Of a stretch of DNA of 64,000 bases, positions 40,660-49,165 are shown in pieces. Within the stretch, counting starts at the first letter, position 1, and each line of letters starts with the position of its first letter. A model generated the notes under the pieces. That model worked only from the letters and a program-made list of their open reading frames with translations, had not been told where the DNA came from and did no database searches. Made by a program: the position numbers and the translations under genes. Source of the stretch: UBA5216 sp043743335 (GTDB taxonomy: Bacteria; Pseudomonadota; Gammaproteobacteria; Burkholderiales; SG8-41); assembly GCA_043743335.1 (NCBI GenBank), contig JAYTWR010000149.1, forward strand, positions 23,186-87,185. Direction: 5' to 3'.

Positions 40660-41505
40660 ATGAAGCTGTGCCGCTATGGAAAAGAAGGTAACGAAAAACC
40701 CGGCATCATTGATGCGCAAGGCAAGCTGCGTGATTTGTCTAAAGTGGTCGGCGCGCTGGACGCTGAAACGCTGTCGCCACGCAATCTGGCGCGCATCACC
40801 AAGATCAAGCCAGAAACACTGGCTGTCGTCACGGGCACGCCGCGTTTTGGCGTGCCGTTCACCGGCATTTCGAAATACGTTGCTATTGGCTTGAATTATT
40901 CCGATCACGCCGCTGAAGCCGGCATGGCGGTGCCCACCGAGCCGATTATTTTCATGAAGGCCACCACCAGCATTTGCGGCCCGAACGACGACACTATCAT
41001 CCCGCGTCATTCCACCAAGTTGGATTGGGAATGCGAGCTGGCGATTGTTATCGGTACCAAGGCCCAGTACGTGAGCGAAGAAGATTCGCTCAACTACGTG
41101 GCCGGTTATTGCGTGGCCAACGATGTTTCCGAACGCGCGTGGCAGTTGCAATCGTCGCAGTGGGACAAGGGCAAGGGCTGCGATACCTTCGGCCCCATCG
41201 GCCCGTGGCTGGTGACCACCGAGGAAATGACCGACGCGCAAAATCTGGATATGTGGCTGAACGTCAACGGCCAGCGCATGCAGGCCGGCAACACCCGCAC
41301 CATGATTTTCGGTGTGCGCAAAATCATTTCGTACTGCAGCCACTACATGACGTTGCTGCCCGGCGATGTCATCTGCACCGGCACTCCGCCTGGCGTGGGT
41401 ATGGGCAAAAAGCCCAACCCCATCTGGCTTAAAGCCGGTGACGTGGTGACACTGGGCATCGAAGGCTTGGGGCAGCAACAGCAAAAGATCGTTGCCGCGT
41501 CGTAA
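40660..41505 (+). CDS. fumarylacetoacetate hydrolase (FAH) family protein
   Basis: A 281-residue FAH-superfamily enzyme. Metal ligands in WECELAIVIG and VANDVSERAWQ; IGLNYSDHAAE and ICTGTPPGVGMGKKP complete the signature. Members are fumarylpyruvate hydrolases, acylpyruvases, decarboxylases or ureidoglycolate lyases; the exact reaction is not predictable. GGAGGTTGT precedes the ATG. It lies between two Gfo/Idh/MocA genes. Confidence 0.9.
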   Translation: MKLCRYGKEGNEKPGIIDAQGKLRDLSKVVGALDAETLSPRNLARITKIKPETLAVVTGTPRFGVPFTGISKYVAIGLNYSDHAAEAGMAVPTEPIIFMKATTSICGPNDDTIIPRHSTKLDWECELAIVIGTKAQYVSEEDSLNYVAGYCVANDVSERAWQLQSSQWDKGKGCDTFGPIGPWLVTTEEMTDAQNLDMWLNVNGQRMQAGNTRTMIFGVRKIISYCSHYMTLLPGDVICTGTPPGVGMGKKPNPIWLKAGDVVTLGIEGLGQQQQKIVAAS

Positions 41506-41510
41506 TTAAA

Positions 41511-41523
41511 TAACCCATTGATT
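41511..41523 (-). repeat. IHF-like border repeat 18 (FAH / second Gfo gene)
   Basis: The minus strand reads AATCAATGGGTTA, exact, with a long AT flank reaching the next start codon. No Shine-Dalgarno is visible there. Confidence 0.7.
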
Positions 41524-41546
41524 TTTAACAGTTTTAGTATTTTATT

Positions 41547-42521
41547 ATGATTAACGCAGCCATCGTCGGCCTCGGCTGGTGGGGAAAAACCATCGTCAAT
41601 GCGGTGCAGGGTAAAAGCGAAAAAATTCGCTTCGTGCACGGCGTCAGCCACGAACCCGACGCGGTGCGTGAATACGCTAGGGAACAAGGCTTCACCCTCA
41701 GCACCACGCTCGACGCTGCGCTCGCTGACCCGCAAGTGCAGGTAGTCTGGCTGGCGACGCCGCACTCCACCCACCGCACGCTGCTGGAACAAGTGGCCGC
41801 CGCTGGCAAGCCGGTGTTTTGTGAAAAGCCTTTTGCGCTCAAATTTGCCGACGCGTTGGCGATGGTGGATGCCTGCAAAAAGGCGCAGGTGCCGGTGGGC
41901 GTGGGGCAGAACAAACGCTTTTGGCCGTCTATGGCCGAACTGCGACGTGTGGTGGCCAGTGGTGCGCTGGGTCGCGTGCTGCACATTGAGGGGCATTACA
42001 GTAACGAGAATTCGAGCAATTTCTTCGCGCCGTGGCGCGATTTACCCAGCGAGACGCCCGGCGCAGGTATGACCGGCACCGGCATTCATATTCTTGATGC
42101 GTTCACCAACCTTGCCGGCCCCACGGCAGAAGTTAACGCGCAGTTTGTCTCCACGCAAGCGGGCCACAATCCGCTGGATACCATCAGCGTGCTGTTTAAA
42201 TTTGCTAATGGCGTGAGTGGCTTTTTGGGCGCGGTGCGCCCGTCACCATTTTATTGGCGGGTACAGGTGTTCGGCGACAAAGGTTCAGCCGAAGCGCTGG
42301 GCGAAACCGAATGTATTACGCGCCTGTCGGGCGGCAAAACCGAGCGCAAAGAATTCCCCAAAATTGATTCACTGCTGGCAGAAATCGAGTATTTCGCCGA
42401 CGCGGTCGCCGGCAAAGCGCCCTACCCTATTACGCCGGATGAAATCATCAATACCATCGGCGCGTTTGAGGCGATCACCACGTCGATTGAGACGGGCAAG
42501 CCGGTGAAATTGACCGGCTAG
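41547..42521 (+). CDS. Gfo/Idh/MocA family oxidoreductase (second copy)
   Basis: A 324-residue dehydrogenase: AAIVGLGWWGK, CEKPFALKFADAL, GHYSNENSSNFF and GTGIHILDAFTNLAG. A paralog of the protein at 39602 (same GWWGK dinucleotide loop). Start codon ATG follows an AT-rich stretch of a border repeat without a ribosome site. A strong terminator follows. Substrate unknown; probably works on the same compound class as its paralog and the FAH enzyme. Confidence 0.9.
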   Translation: MINAAIVGLGWWGKTIVNAVQGKSEKIRFVHGVSHEPDAVREYAREQGFTLSTTLDAALADPQVQVVWLATPHSTHRTLLEQVAAAGKPVFCEKPFALKFADALAMVDACKKAQVPVGVGQNKRFWPSMAELRRVVASGALGRVLHIEGHYSNENSSNFFAPWRDLPSETPGAGMTGTGIHILDAFTNLAGPTAEVNAQFVSTQAGHNPLDTISVLFKFANGVSGFLGAVRPSPFYWRVQVFGDKGSAEALGETECITRLSGGKTERKEFPKIDSLLAEIEYFADAVAGKAPYPITPDEIINTIGAFEAITTSIETGKPVKLTG

Positions 42522-42537
42522 ACGAATCGGCGTCACA

Positions 42538-42576
42538 AAAAAGCCCGGCGCAGTTTTACACTGCGCCGGGCTTTTT
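42538..42576. terminator. bidirectional terminator between Gfo and mscS genes
   Basis: A 17-bp perfect stem: AAAAAGCCCGGCGCAGT pairs with ACTGCGCCGGGCTTTTT around TTTAC. Runs of A on one side and T on the other make it work for both convergent transcripts. Confidence 0.95.
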
Positions 42577-42592
42577 GTTGAAATGCGCAGGA

Positions 42593-43405
42593 TCAGTTGG
42601 GCTTTTGCAGCAACACCTGATGCGGTGCTGGCACCGGCCACACGTGAGTGGCGCCTACTTCGGCAATGGCCTTGTTGGCGTCAAAAAACACCTGCCAGTA
42701 ATCTTTGTTATTGCAGTACGGGCGCACACCCAGCAAGGTGCCCGCTGCGTTGAATTCCAGAATTTCCACGTCCGGCGCGGGGCTTTTCACCACATTGGGC
42801 AGTAGCGCCAGGCGCGTCTTGAGCTTGGCTATGGCGTCGCGGGGATCAACGCTGTGCGCGAGCTGGCATTTCAAATCGACACGACGATACGGATTGGCCG
42901 TGTAGTTGACGACATTATCGGCAAGTATTTTGCCGTTGCCGACATACACGCGCAGATTGTCCACCGTATGCAGCGTGGTGACGAACATGCCCATTTCCAC
43001 CACGTCGCCCGTGACGCCGCCTGCTGTGATCATGTCGCCCACTTTGAACGGGCGCAGCAGTACCAAAAACGCACCGGCAGCAAAATTCGCCAACAGGCCT
43101 GACCATGCCGCGCCAATGGCGATACCCGCCGCTGCAAGCAGTGCAGCAAAGCTGGTGGTCTCGATGCCGAACACCGACAGTACCGCGAGCACCAACACGA
43201 TACGCAGCAACACGCGGATACACGAATCTGCGTATTTGATTAACGTGGGGTCAACCTTGCGCGACGTCATGCCGTCGGTCGCCAATTTCAACAAAAAGTT
43301 GATGACAAATCCACCGATAATCCAAAGCGCAATCGCCCCCAATATTTTGGTGCCGGCATTCAGCGCGTAGGTGGTGAGTAATTGCGTGTTAATCCAATCG
43401 GGCAT
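42593..43405 (-). CDS. MscS-family small-conductance mechanosensitive channel
   Basis: A 270-residue channel. About three helices in residues 15-115. The pore helix is Ala/Gly-rich (AALLAAAGIAIGAAWSGLLANFAAG). The beta domain follows with FKVGDMITAGGVTGDVVEMG and a short C-terminal domain. Protects against hypo-osmotic shock. Separate unit facing the Gfo gene through the terminator at 42538. Confidence 0.93.
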   Translation of the reverse strand: MPDWINTQLLTTYALNAGTKILGAIALWIIGGFVINFLLKLATDGMTSRKVDPTLIKYADSCIRVLLRIVLVLAVLSVFGIETTSFAALLAAAGIAIGAAWSGLLANFAAGAFLVLLRPFKVGDMITAGGVTGDVVEMGMFVTTLHTVDNLRVYVGNGKILADNVVNYTANPYRRVDLKCQLAHSVDPRDAIAKLKTRLALLPNVVKSPAPDVEILEFNAAGTLLGVRPYCNNKDYWQVFFDANKAIAEVGATHVWPVPAPHQVLLQKPN

Positions 43406-43432
43406 GGTGGCTCCTTTTTGTGCTTATAAATC

Positions 43433-43450
43433 GGGATGGGGATGGGGATG
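43433..43450. repeat. 6-bp repeat gggatg x3
   Basis: Three gggatg units in the 218-bp gap between prpE and mscS. I see no gene in that gap. Confidence 0.6.
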
Positions 43451-43596
43451 AAAGTTGCGAGGCGCCGCAAGCGCTCAGCGCGCGACAGGGGCATGCTACG
43501 CCCGCGCACGGGGCCACGCCAGTGGCTTAGCCGGGGTTTACAAATAAATTACGAGCGCTGACGACCCAGGAAGAAGAATTTTAAATAACCCAATAA

Positions 43597-43609
43597 AATC
43601 AATTACTTA
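43597..43609 (+). repeat. IHF-like border repeat 19 (after prpE)
   Basis: AATCAATTACTTA, exact, AT-rich 5' flank (AACCCAATAAA), 14 bp from the prpE stop. Confidence 0.7.
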
Positions 43610-43623
43610 AATAGATATCGCCA

Positions 43624-45525
43624 TTAACGTTTGGTCGCCAGCGCCACGCGTATTTGTTCCAGTGCCGCAGGGTCTTCGATGGTAGTGAGATCGCCAGCAT
43701 CGCGTCCTTCAGCCAGCGCTTGTATCGAACGCCGCAGCAATTTACCGGAGCGTGTTTTGGGCAGCAGCGCAATGAAATGCACGCGCGCCGGTCGCCCCAG
43801 CGCGCCGATTTGTTTGTCGACGACATCCATGACCGCTTTTTCCTGCGCCGCCATCAATGCGGGCGTCGCAATCTGTGCGACATCTTTCACCACCGCAAAC
43901 GCCACAGGGATCTGTCCTTTGATGGGATCGGCCACACCCACCACGGCAACTTCGGCAATATTGGCATGCGACTGCACGGCCTCTTCGATTTCGCGTGTGC
44001 CCAAGCGGTGCCCGGCGACGTTGATCACATCATCGGTGCGGCCCAGAATGTAGTGATAGCCGTCTTTGTCGCGTATGCCCCAGTCGAACGTGGCGTACAC
44101 CTGCTTCGAGCGAAAGCTGGTGAAATAGGTCTGCACAAAACGATCATCATCGCCCCACACCGTGCTCATGCAGCCCGGCGGCAAGGGCGGCACAATGGCG
44201 ACCACGCCTTTTTCGTCTGCGGCCGCAGGCTGCGCATCGGATTCACGCAGAATTTGCACATCGTAACCATATACGGGGAAACTCGGCGTGCCCATTTTCA
44301 GCGGCGTTTTTTCTACGCCATGCACCGCAGACAAAATCGGCCAGCCGGTTTCGGTTTGCCAATAGTTGTCGATCACCGGCTTTTGAATGGCATCAGAGAG
44401 CCAGCGATGCGTGGGCTCATCCAGCGGCTCGCCAGCGAGGAACAAATGCCGCAGCGAGGACAGATCGTATTTACTGAGATACGCCGGATCCTGTTTTTTG
44501 AGCACGCGCGCAGCGGTCGGCGACGAGAACATCACCGACACTTTGTGCGCTTCGACGATTTTCCACCAGATGCCCGCATCGGGGCGTATCGGCAAACCTT
44601 CATACAAAATCGTCGTCATACCCGCGATCAGTGGGGCGTAGACAATATAGGAATGCCCCACCACCCAGCCGATGTCGGACGTGGTGAGCATGGTCTCGCC
44701 AGCGTTGCCGCAGTAGATGTGCTTCATCGACGCCGCCAGCGCCACCGCGTAACCGCCGGTATCACGCTGGATGCCTTTCGGCTGGCCCGTGGTGCCGGAC
44801 GTGTACAAAATATACGACGGGTCGCTCGACTCCAGCCAGGTCACCGGCGTATTCACACTGGCGTGTGCTTTGCGCAGCGTGGCGTAATCGAGATCGCGCC
44901 CGGCCACCGCTGTGAAATCTTTGTCGATGCCGCGATTCACCACGATCACATTGCGCGGCGGATGCTGTGCCAGGCGCAGCGCAGCGTCCACCAGTGGTTT
45001 ATACAAAATGGCGCGTCCGCCGCGCATGCCAGCATCCGACGTAATCATCAGTGCGGGCTTCGCATCGTCAATACGTGTGGCGAGACTCGCTGCCGCAAAG
45101 CCACCGAACACCACCGAGTGAATCGCGCCGACGCGTGCGCAAGCCAGCATGGCGAACACTGCCTCGGCAATCATCGGCATGTAAATCAACACGCGGTCGC
45201 CCTTGCCCACGCCCAGCGTTGTGAGCATGGCGGCGGCGCGATTCACCTCTTTGTACAGTTCGCGATAGGAGTAGGTTTTTTCCTGACCGGTTTCGGTCGA
45301 GATGTAAATCAGCGCCTTCTGATCGCCGCGCGTGGCAAGGTGGCGGTCAATCGCGTTGTAACAAAGATTCGTTTCACCGCCCACAAACCATTTGGCAAAC
45401 GGCGGTCGGCTGAAATCACACACTTGCGTGAACGGCGTATGCCAGTCAATCAGTGCGGCCTGTTCGGTCCAAAACGCATCGCGCTCATTCAGCGAACGCC
45501 GGTGAAAATCCTGATAGGCGCTCAT
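43624..45525 (-). CDS. prpE: propionate--CoA ligase
   Basis: A 633-residue AMP-forming acyl-CoA synthetase. N-terminal DFHRRSLNERDAFW resembles PrpE, ILYTSGTTGQPKGI is the P-loop, and TRSGKLLRRSIQ holds the catalytic Lys. Makes propionyl-CoA that the nearby methylcitrate cycle (prpC, prpD at 60639-63307) can consume. Downstream of acuI, 46 bp away, in the same operon direction. Acetate or acrylate could be alternative substrates. Confidence 0.92.
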   Translation of the reverse strand: MSAYQDFHRRSLNERDAFWTEQAALIDWHTPFTQVCDFSRPPFAKWFVGGETNLCYNAIDRHLATRGDQKALIYISTETGQEKTYSYRELYKEVNRAAAMLTTLGVGKGDRVLIYMPMIAEAVFAMLACARVGAIHSVVFGGFAAASLATRIDDAKPALMITSDAGMRGGRAILYKPLVDAALRLAQHPPRNVIVVNRGIDKDFTAVAGRDLDYATLRKAHASVNTPVTWLESSDPSYILYTSGTTGQPKGIQRDTGGYAVALAASMKHIYCGNAGETMLTTSDIGWVVGHSYIVYAPLIAGMTTILYEGLPIRPDAGIWWKIVEAHKVSVMFSSPTAARVLKKQDPAYLSKYDLSSLRHLFLAGEPLDEPTHRWLSDAIQKPVIDNYWQTETGWPILSAVHGVEKTPLKMGTPSFPVYGYDVQILRESDAQPAAADEKGVVAIVPPLPPGCMSTVWGDDDRFVQTYFTSFRSKQVYATFDWGIRDKDGYHYILGRTDDVINVAGHRLGTREIEEAVQSHANIAEVAVVGVADPIKGQIPVAFAVVKDVAQIATPALMAAQEKAVMDVVDKQIGALGRPARVHFIALLPKTRSGKLLRRSIQALAEGRDAGDLTTIEDPAALEQIRVALATKR

Positions 45526-45571
45526 GTGTTTTCTCCGCTGGTTGTTTGCCTACATTCTGCGTCTGGCGCAC

Positions 45572-46561
45572 TTACGACATCCTGACCACTGCCCTGCCGC
45601 GTATGCCGCCTTGGAGCATCTGGCCAAAGTATGCGCCCAGATCCGCCAGCGTGATGAGGTTCGCGATATCCGCCAAATGACGTGGCTTCAAATCCGTGGC
45701 GAGCCGCTGCCACACTTTGCGCCGCAACGGCATGGGCGTTGCCGCTGAATCCACGCCAATCAGTCGCACCCCACGCAAAATAAACGGTAGCACATTGGTT
45801 TTGAGTTCGATGCCGCCCGCGTTACCGAAGCTCGCAATCAGACCGCTTGGGTTCATGGTGCGCGTAAGCCAACCGAGTGGTTCGCCGCCCACCGAATCCA
45901 ACGCCGCTGCCCACAGGGGTTTTTCCAGCGCACGCGTGCCGAAGTCGATGGCACCGCGCGCGAGAATGTCACGCGCCCCTAGCCTGCGCAGAAAATCGTG
46001 CTCACTGTCTTTGCCGGTCACAGCGGTAATGTCGTAGCCCTTGCCCGCCAGCATGTCGATAGCCAAACTCGCTACGCCGCCGGTGGCACCATTGACCAAC
46101 ACGGTGCCGTTGCCAGGCGCAAGGCCGTTGAGTTCCAGCAACTCTACCGCAAGGCCGGCGGTGTAGCCCGCAGTGCCGATAACCATCGCCTCTTGCAAGG
46201 ACAAGCCTTGCGGCAACGGCACCACCCAAGCGGCCGGCACGCGGCATACCTGCGCAAAGCCGCCATCGTGCGCCACGCCGAAATCATAGCTGGTGCAAAT
46301 GACTTCATCGCCCGCCTTGAAACGCGCATCGCTGGATGACAGCACCACGCCCGCCGCATCGATGCCGCCGACCAGGGGATATTGACGGATAACTTTGCCG
46401 CCCACGCCGGTAGCCGCCAGCGCGTCTTTGTAATTCACGCTGGAATACGCGTTCTTAAAAACGACTTCGCCGGGCATTAGGTCATCCAGGGACAGATCGC
46501 TGATACGCCCCTCTATCTTGTTGTTTTCATTGAAGATTCTGTAAGCGCTGAATTTATCCAT
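45572..46561 (-). CDS. acuI: acrylyl-CoA reductase family (AcuI/YhdH) oxidoreductase
   Basis: A 329-residue zinc-independent medium-chain dehydrogenase. YSSVNYKDALAATG, GGIDAAGVV and the NADP fold (LVNGATGGVASLAIDMLAGKG) match AcuI/YhdH, which reduces acrylyl-CoA to propionyl-CoA. ATG 46561 follows GAGGT. Sitting directly before prpE supports a role in propionyl-CoA metabolism, for example from acrylate, 3-hydroxypropionate or DMSP breakdown. Substrate not proven by sequence. Confidence 0.88.
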   Translation of the reverse strand: MDKFSAYRIFNENNKIEGRISDLSLDDLMPGEVVFKNAYSSVNYKDALAATGVGGKVIRQYPLVGGIDAAGVVLSSSDARFKAGDEVICTSYDFGVAHDGGFAQVCRVPAAWVVPLPQGLSLQEAMVIGTAGYTAGLAVELLELNGLAPGNGTVLVNGATGGVASLAIDMLAGKGYDITAVTGKDSEHDFLRRLGARDILARGAIDFGTRALEKPLWAAALDSVGGEPLGWLTRTMNPSGLIASFGNAGGIELKTNVLPFILRGVRLIGVDSAATPMPLRRKVWQRLATDLKPRHLADIANLITLADLGAYFGQMLQGGIRGRAVVRMS

Positions 46562-46568
46562 AGTGACC

Positions 46569-47735
46569 TCAAGGCAGGTGCGGTTGGGCAAGATAGTCGT
46601 GCGATTGCATTTCGGTCAAGCGACTCACCAGACGGTCTTTGAGCGAGGCATTGAGATTCGCCTGAAAGGCATCGGATTGATCGGCTGCGGCAATCAAATC
46701 ATCGACTGCCACGGGCGCCGACAGAATGAGCTTGACGCGCCGGTCGTAAAACTCGTCGATCATCCATACAAAGCGCCGCAGCTTGTCAGCCATGCCGGTG
46801 CTGAATTGCGGCACCTGGGACACCATCACCGTGTGATAGCGCTTGGACAGCTCAATGTAATCGGGCTTGCCACGCGGGCCGTCGCACAGTGCGTTGAAAT
46901 CAAACCAGGCCACGTCGCGCGCGTGGCGACGCACCGGCACACTGCGGTTTTCGATCTCCAGTTCAGCATCTTCCGAGATATCGTGCCGCGCGATGGCCAT
47001 GAACTCGTCGTGCATGCGCGTCTCAGCATCCGCACCGGTGTGATACACGCCAGCTTTTTCCAATTCGCGCAGCCGGTAGTCCGTGCCGTCATCCACATTC
47101 ACGATATCAAAGCGCTGTTTGATGAGATCAATGGCCGGCATGAATTGCGTGCGCTGCAAGCCGTGCAGATAAAGCGAGTCCGGCTCAAAATTCGAAGTCG
47201 TCACCACCACCACGCCCTGCTCCATCAGGCCTTCGAGGAGCTTGCGCATCAGCATGGCATCGGTGATGTCAGTGATGTGAAATTCATCCAGACACAATAG
47301 CCGTGTGTCCTTCGCCATGTCACGCGCGACGCCAGCGAGCGGCTCTGCCTGACCCGTGAGCGCGTTCATGCGCTGATGTACTTCCTGCATGAAGCGGTGA
47401 AAGTGAATGCGGCGTTTTTTCGCCACCGGCGCGCAGTTGAAAAAGCTGTCCATCAAAAAACTCTTGCCGCGCCCTACCCCGCCCCATAGGTACATGCCCT
47501 TCACCACGCGCTTGCGCGCCAGCAGGCGGATAAATGAGGATTCGAGTTTTTCCAGACCGATCAAGTCTTCGGACAAACGCTGCAGGCGCTGCACCGCGCG
47601 CATCTGCGAGGCATCAAGCGTAAAGCCGTGTTCTGATGCGTGCTGTGCGATCCAGTGCGCTACGTCGGCGCTGTCGTGCGGCAGTCGGGCATGGCTATGG
47701 CTGGCACCCGCCCCCGATGATACGGCGTTGCTCAC
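46569..47735 (-). CDS. zapE: cell division protein ZapE (AFG1-like ATPase)
   Basis: A 388-residue AFG1-family P-loop ATPase that constrains Z-ring shape in E. coli. Walker A GGVGRGKSFLMD, Walker B RLLCLDEFHITDITDAM, and RFVWMIDEFYDRRVKL near the end. The start is GTG at 47735, four bases after the lpdA stop; this lpdA-zapE adjacency is common in betaproteobacteria. Confidence 0.93.
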   Translation of the reverse strand: MSNAVSSGAGASHSHARLPHDSADVAHWIAQHASEHGFTLDASQMRAVQRLQRLSEDLIGLEKLESSFIRLLARKRVVKGMYLWGGVGRGKSFLMDSFFNCAPVAKKRRIHFHRFMQEVHQRMNALTGQAEPLAGVARDMAKDTRLLCLDEFHITDITDAMLMRKLLEGLMEQGVVVVTTSNFEPDSLYLHGLQRTQFMPAIDLIKQRFDIVNVDDGTDYRLRELEKAGVYHTGADAETRMHDEFMAIARHDISEDAELEIENRSVPVRRHARDVAWFDFNALCDGPRGKPDYIELSKRYHTVMVSQVPQFSTGMADKLRRFVWMIDEFYDRRVKLILSAPVAVDDLIAAADQSDAFQANLNASLKDRLVSRLTEMQSHDYLAQPHLP

Positions 47736-47739
47736 TCGA

Positions 47740-49164
47740 TCAAAGATTCAGCGTACGCCCATCCACCGCCAGCGCCGCCTCTTTCATAGCCTCGGACAGC
47801 GACGGATGCGCATGGCAAATCATCGCGATGTCTTCAGATGAAGCGCCGAATTCCATCGCGGTGACGGCCTCGCTAATCAGCTCGGATGCCATGGGCCCGA
47901 TGATGTGTACACCCAGGATACGATCCGATTTTTTGTCGGCGATAATTTTTACAAAGCCGGTGGTATCACCCAAGGCGCGCGCACGGCCATTGGCCATGAA
48001 TGGAAACGACCCCGTACGGTATTCGAACCCTTCAGCTTTGACCTGCTGCTCGGTCTTGCCCACCCAAGCGATTTCCGGCGCGGTGTAAATTACCCATGGC
48101 ACGGTGTTGAAATCCACGTGGCCATATTTGCCAGCGATGCGTTGCGCCACCGCTACGCCCTCTTCTTCGGCTTTGTGCGCGAGCATGGGGCCGCGTACCA
48201 CGTCGCCCACCGCCCACACATTCGGCAGATTGGTTTTGCAATGATCGTCCACGGCGACAAAGCCGCGCTCGTCGAGCGTGAGGCCTACTGCGGCAGCATT
48301 CAGCCCGGCGGTATGGGGCACGCGGCCGATGGAGACGATGAGCTTGTCCACGATCAGCGTCTGCGCTTTGCCGGCGCTGTCGGTGTAGTCAACACTGACC
48401 GCTTTAGCGGATTGGATAGCGCCGACTTTAACGCCGGTATGTATGGCAAGCCCTTGTTTTATAAAGACTTTATTCGCTTCTTTCGCGACCGCTTCGTCTG
48501 CGGCACCGAGAAACACCGGTAACGCTTCGAGTATCGTGACCGTCGCGCCCAAGCGCCGCCACACGCTACCCATCTCCAGGCCGATGACACCCGCGCCAAT
48601 GACGCCCAGCGTTTTGGGCGCTTCGGTAATCGCCAGCGCGCCGGCGTTGTCGAGGATCAGCTTGTTGTCGAACGGCGCGCCGGGCAATGCGCGCGGGCTG
48701 GAGCCAGTGGCGACGATCACATGCTTGGCCACCAAATCTTCTTCAGTTTTGCCGCTGACTTTGATTTGCCACGCCCCCACCGCACCACCGGCAAATGCGC
48801 CGGTGCCGTGAAAAAACGTGACTTTGTTTTTCTTCAGCAAATACAGAATGCCGTCGTTGTTTTGTTTAACGACCTTGTCTTTGCGTTTGAGCATTTGCGC
48901 CACATCCATGCTCAAGCCGCTGACCTTGATGCCATGATCAGCAAAGGTATGCGCGGCATGGTCGTAGTTCTCGGACGATTGCAGCAGCGCCTTAGACGGA
49001 ATACAACCCACGTTGGTGCAAGTACCACCGGGTGCAGGCTTGCCGTCAGCGGTTTTCCATTCGTCTATGCACGCCACCTGCATGCCAAGTTGCGCCGCGC
49101 GGATAGCGGCAATGTAGCCGCCGGGACCGGCGCCGATGACCACCACGTCGAAATTTTTAGCCAT
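47740..49164 (-). CDS. lpdA: dihydrolipoyl dehydrogenase (E3)
   Basis: A 474-residue flavoprotein of the 2-oxoglutarate dehydrogenase complex. FAD motif VVIGAGPGGYIAA, redox disulphide GGTCTNVGCIPSKALL, and the catalytic HAHPSLSEAMKEAAL near the end. ATG directly follows the odhB stop (2 bp gap). Reoxidises the lipoyl arm of E2. Confidence 0.96.
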   Translation of the reverse strand: MAKNFDVVVIGAGPGGYIAAIRAAQLGMQVACIDEWKTADGKPAPGGTCTNVGCIPSKALLQSSENYDHAAHTFADHGIKVSGLSMDVAQMLKRKDKVVKQNNDGILYLLKKNKVTFFHGTGAFAGGAVGAWQIKVSGKTEEDLVAKHVIVATGSSPRALPGAPFDNKLILDNAGALAITEAPKTLGVIGAGVIGLEMGSVWRRLGATVTILEALPVFLGAADEAVAKEANKVFIKQGLAIHTGVKVGAIQSAKAVSVDYTDSAGKAQTLIVDKLIVSIGRVPHTAGLNAAAVGLTLDERGFVAVDDHCKTNLPNVWAVGDVVRGPMLAHKAEEEGVAVAQRIAGKYGHVDFNTVPWVIYTAPEIAWVGKTEQQVKAEGFEYRTGSFPFMANGRARALGDTTGFVKIIADKKSDRILGVHIIGPMASELISEAVTAMEFGASSEDIAMICHAHPSLSEAMKEAALAVDGRTLNL

Positions 49165-49165
49165 G

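Noticed and set aside
43654..45585. 643-codon open frame opposite prpE
   Set aside because: Antisense shadow of prpE with low-complexity Arg/His content and no motif.
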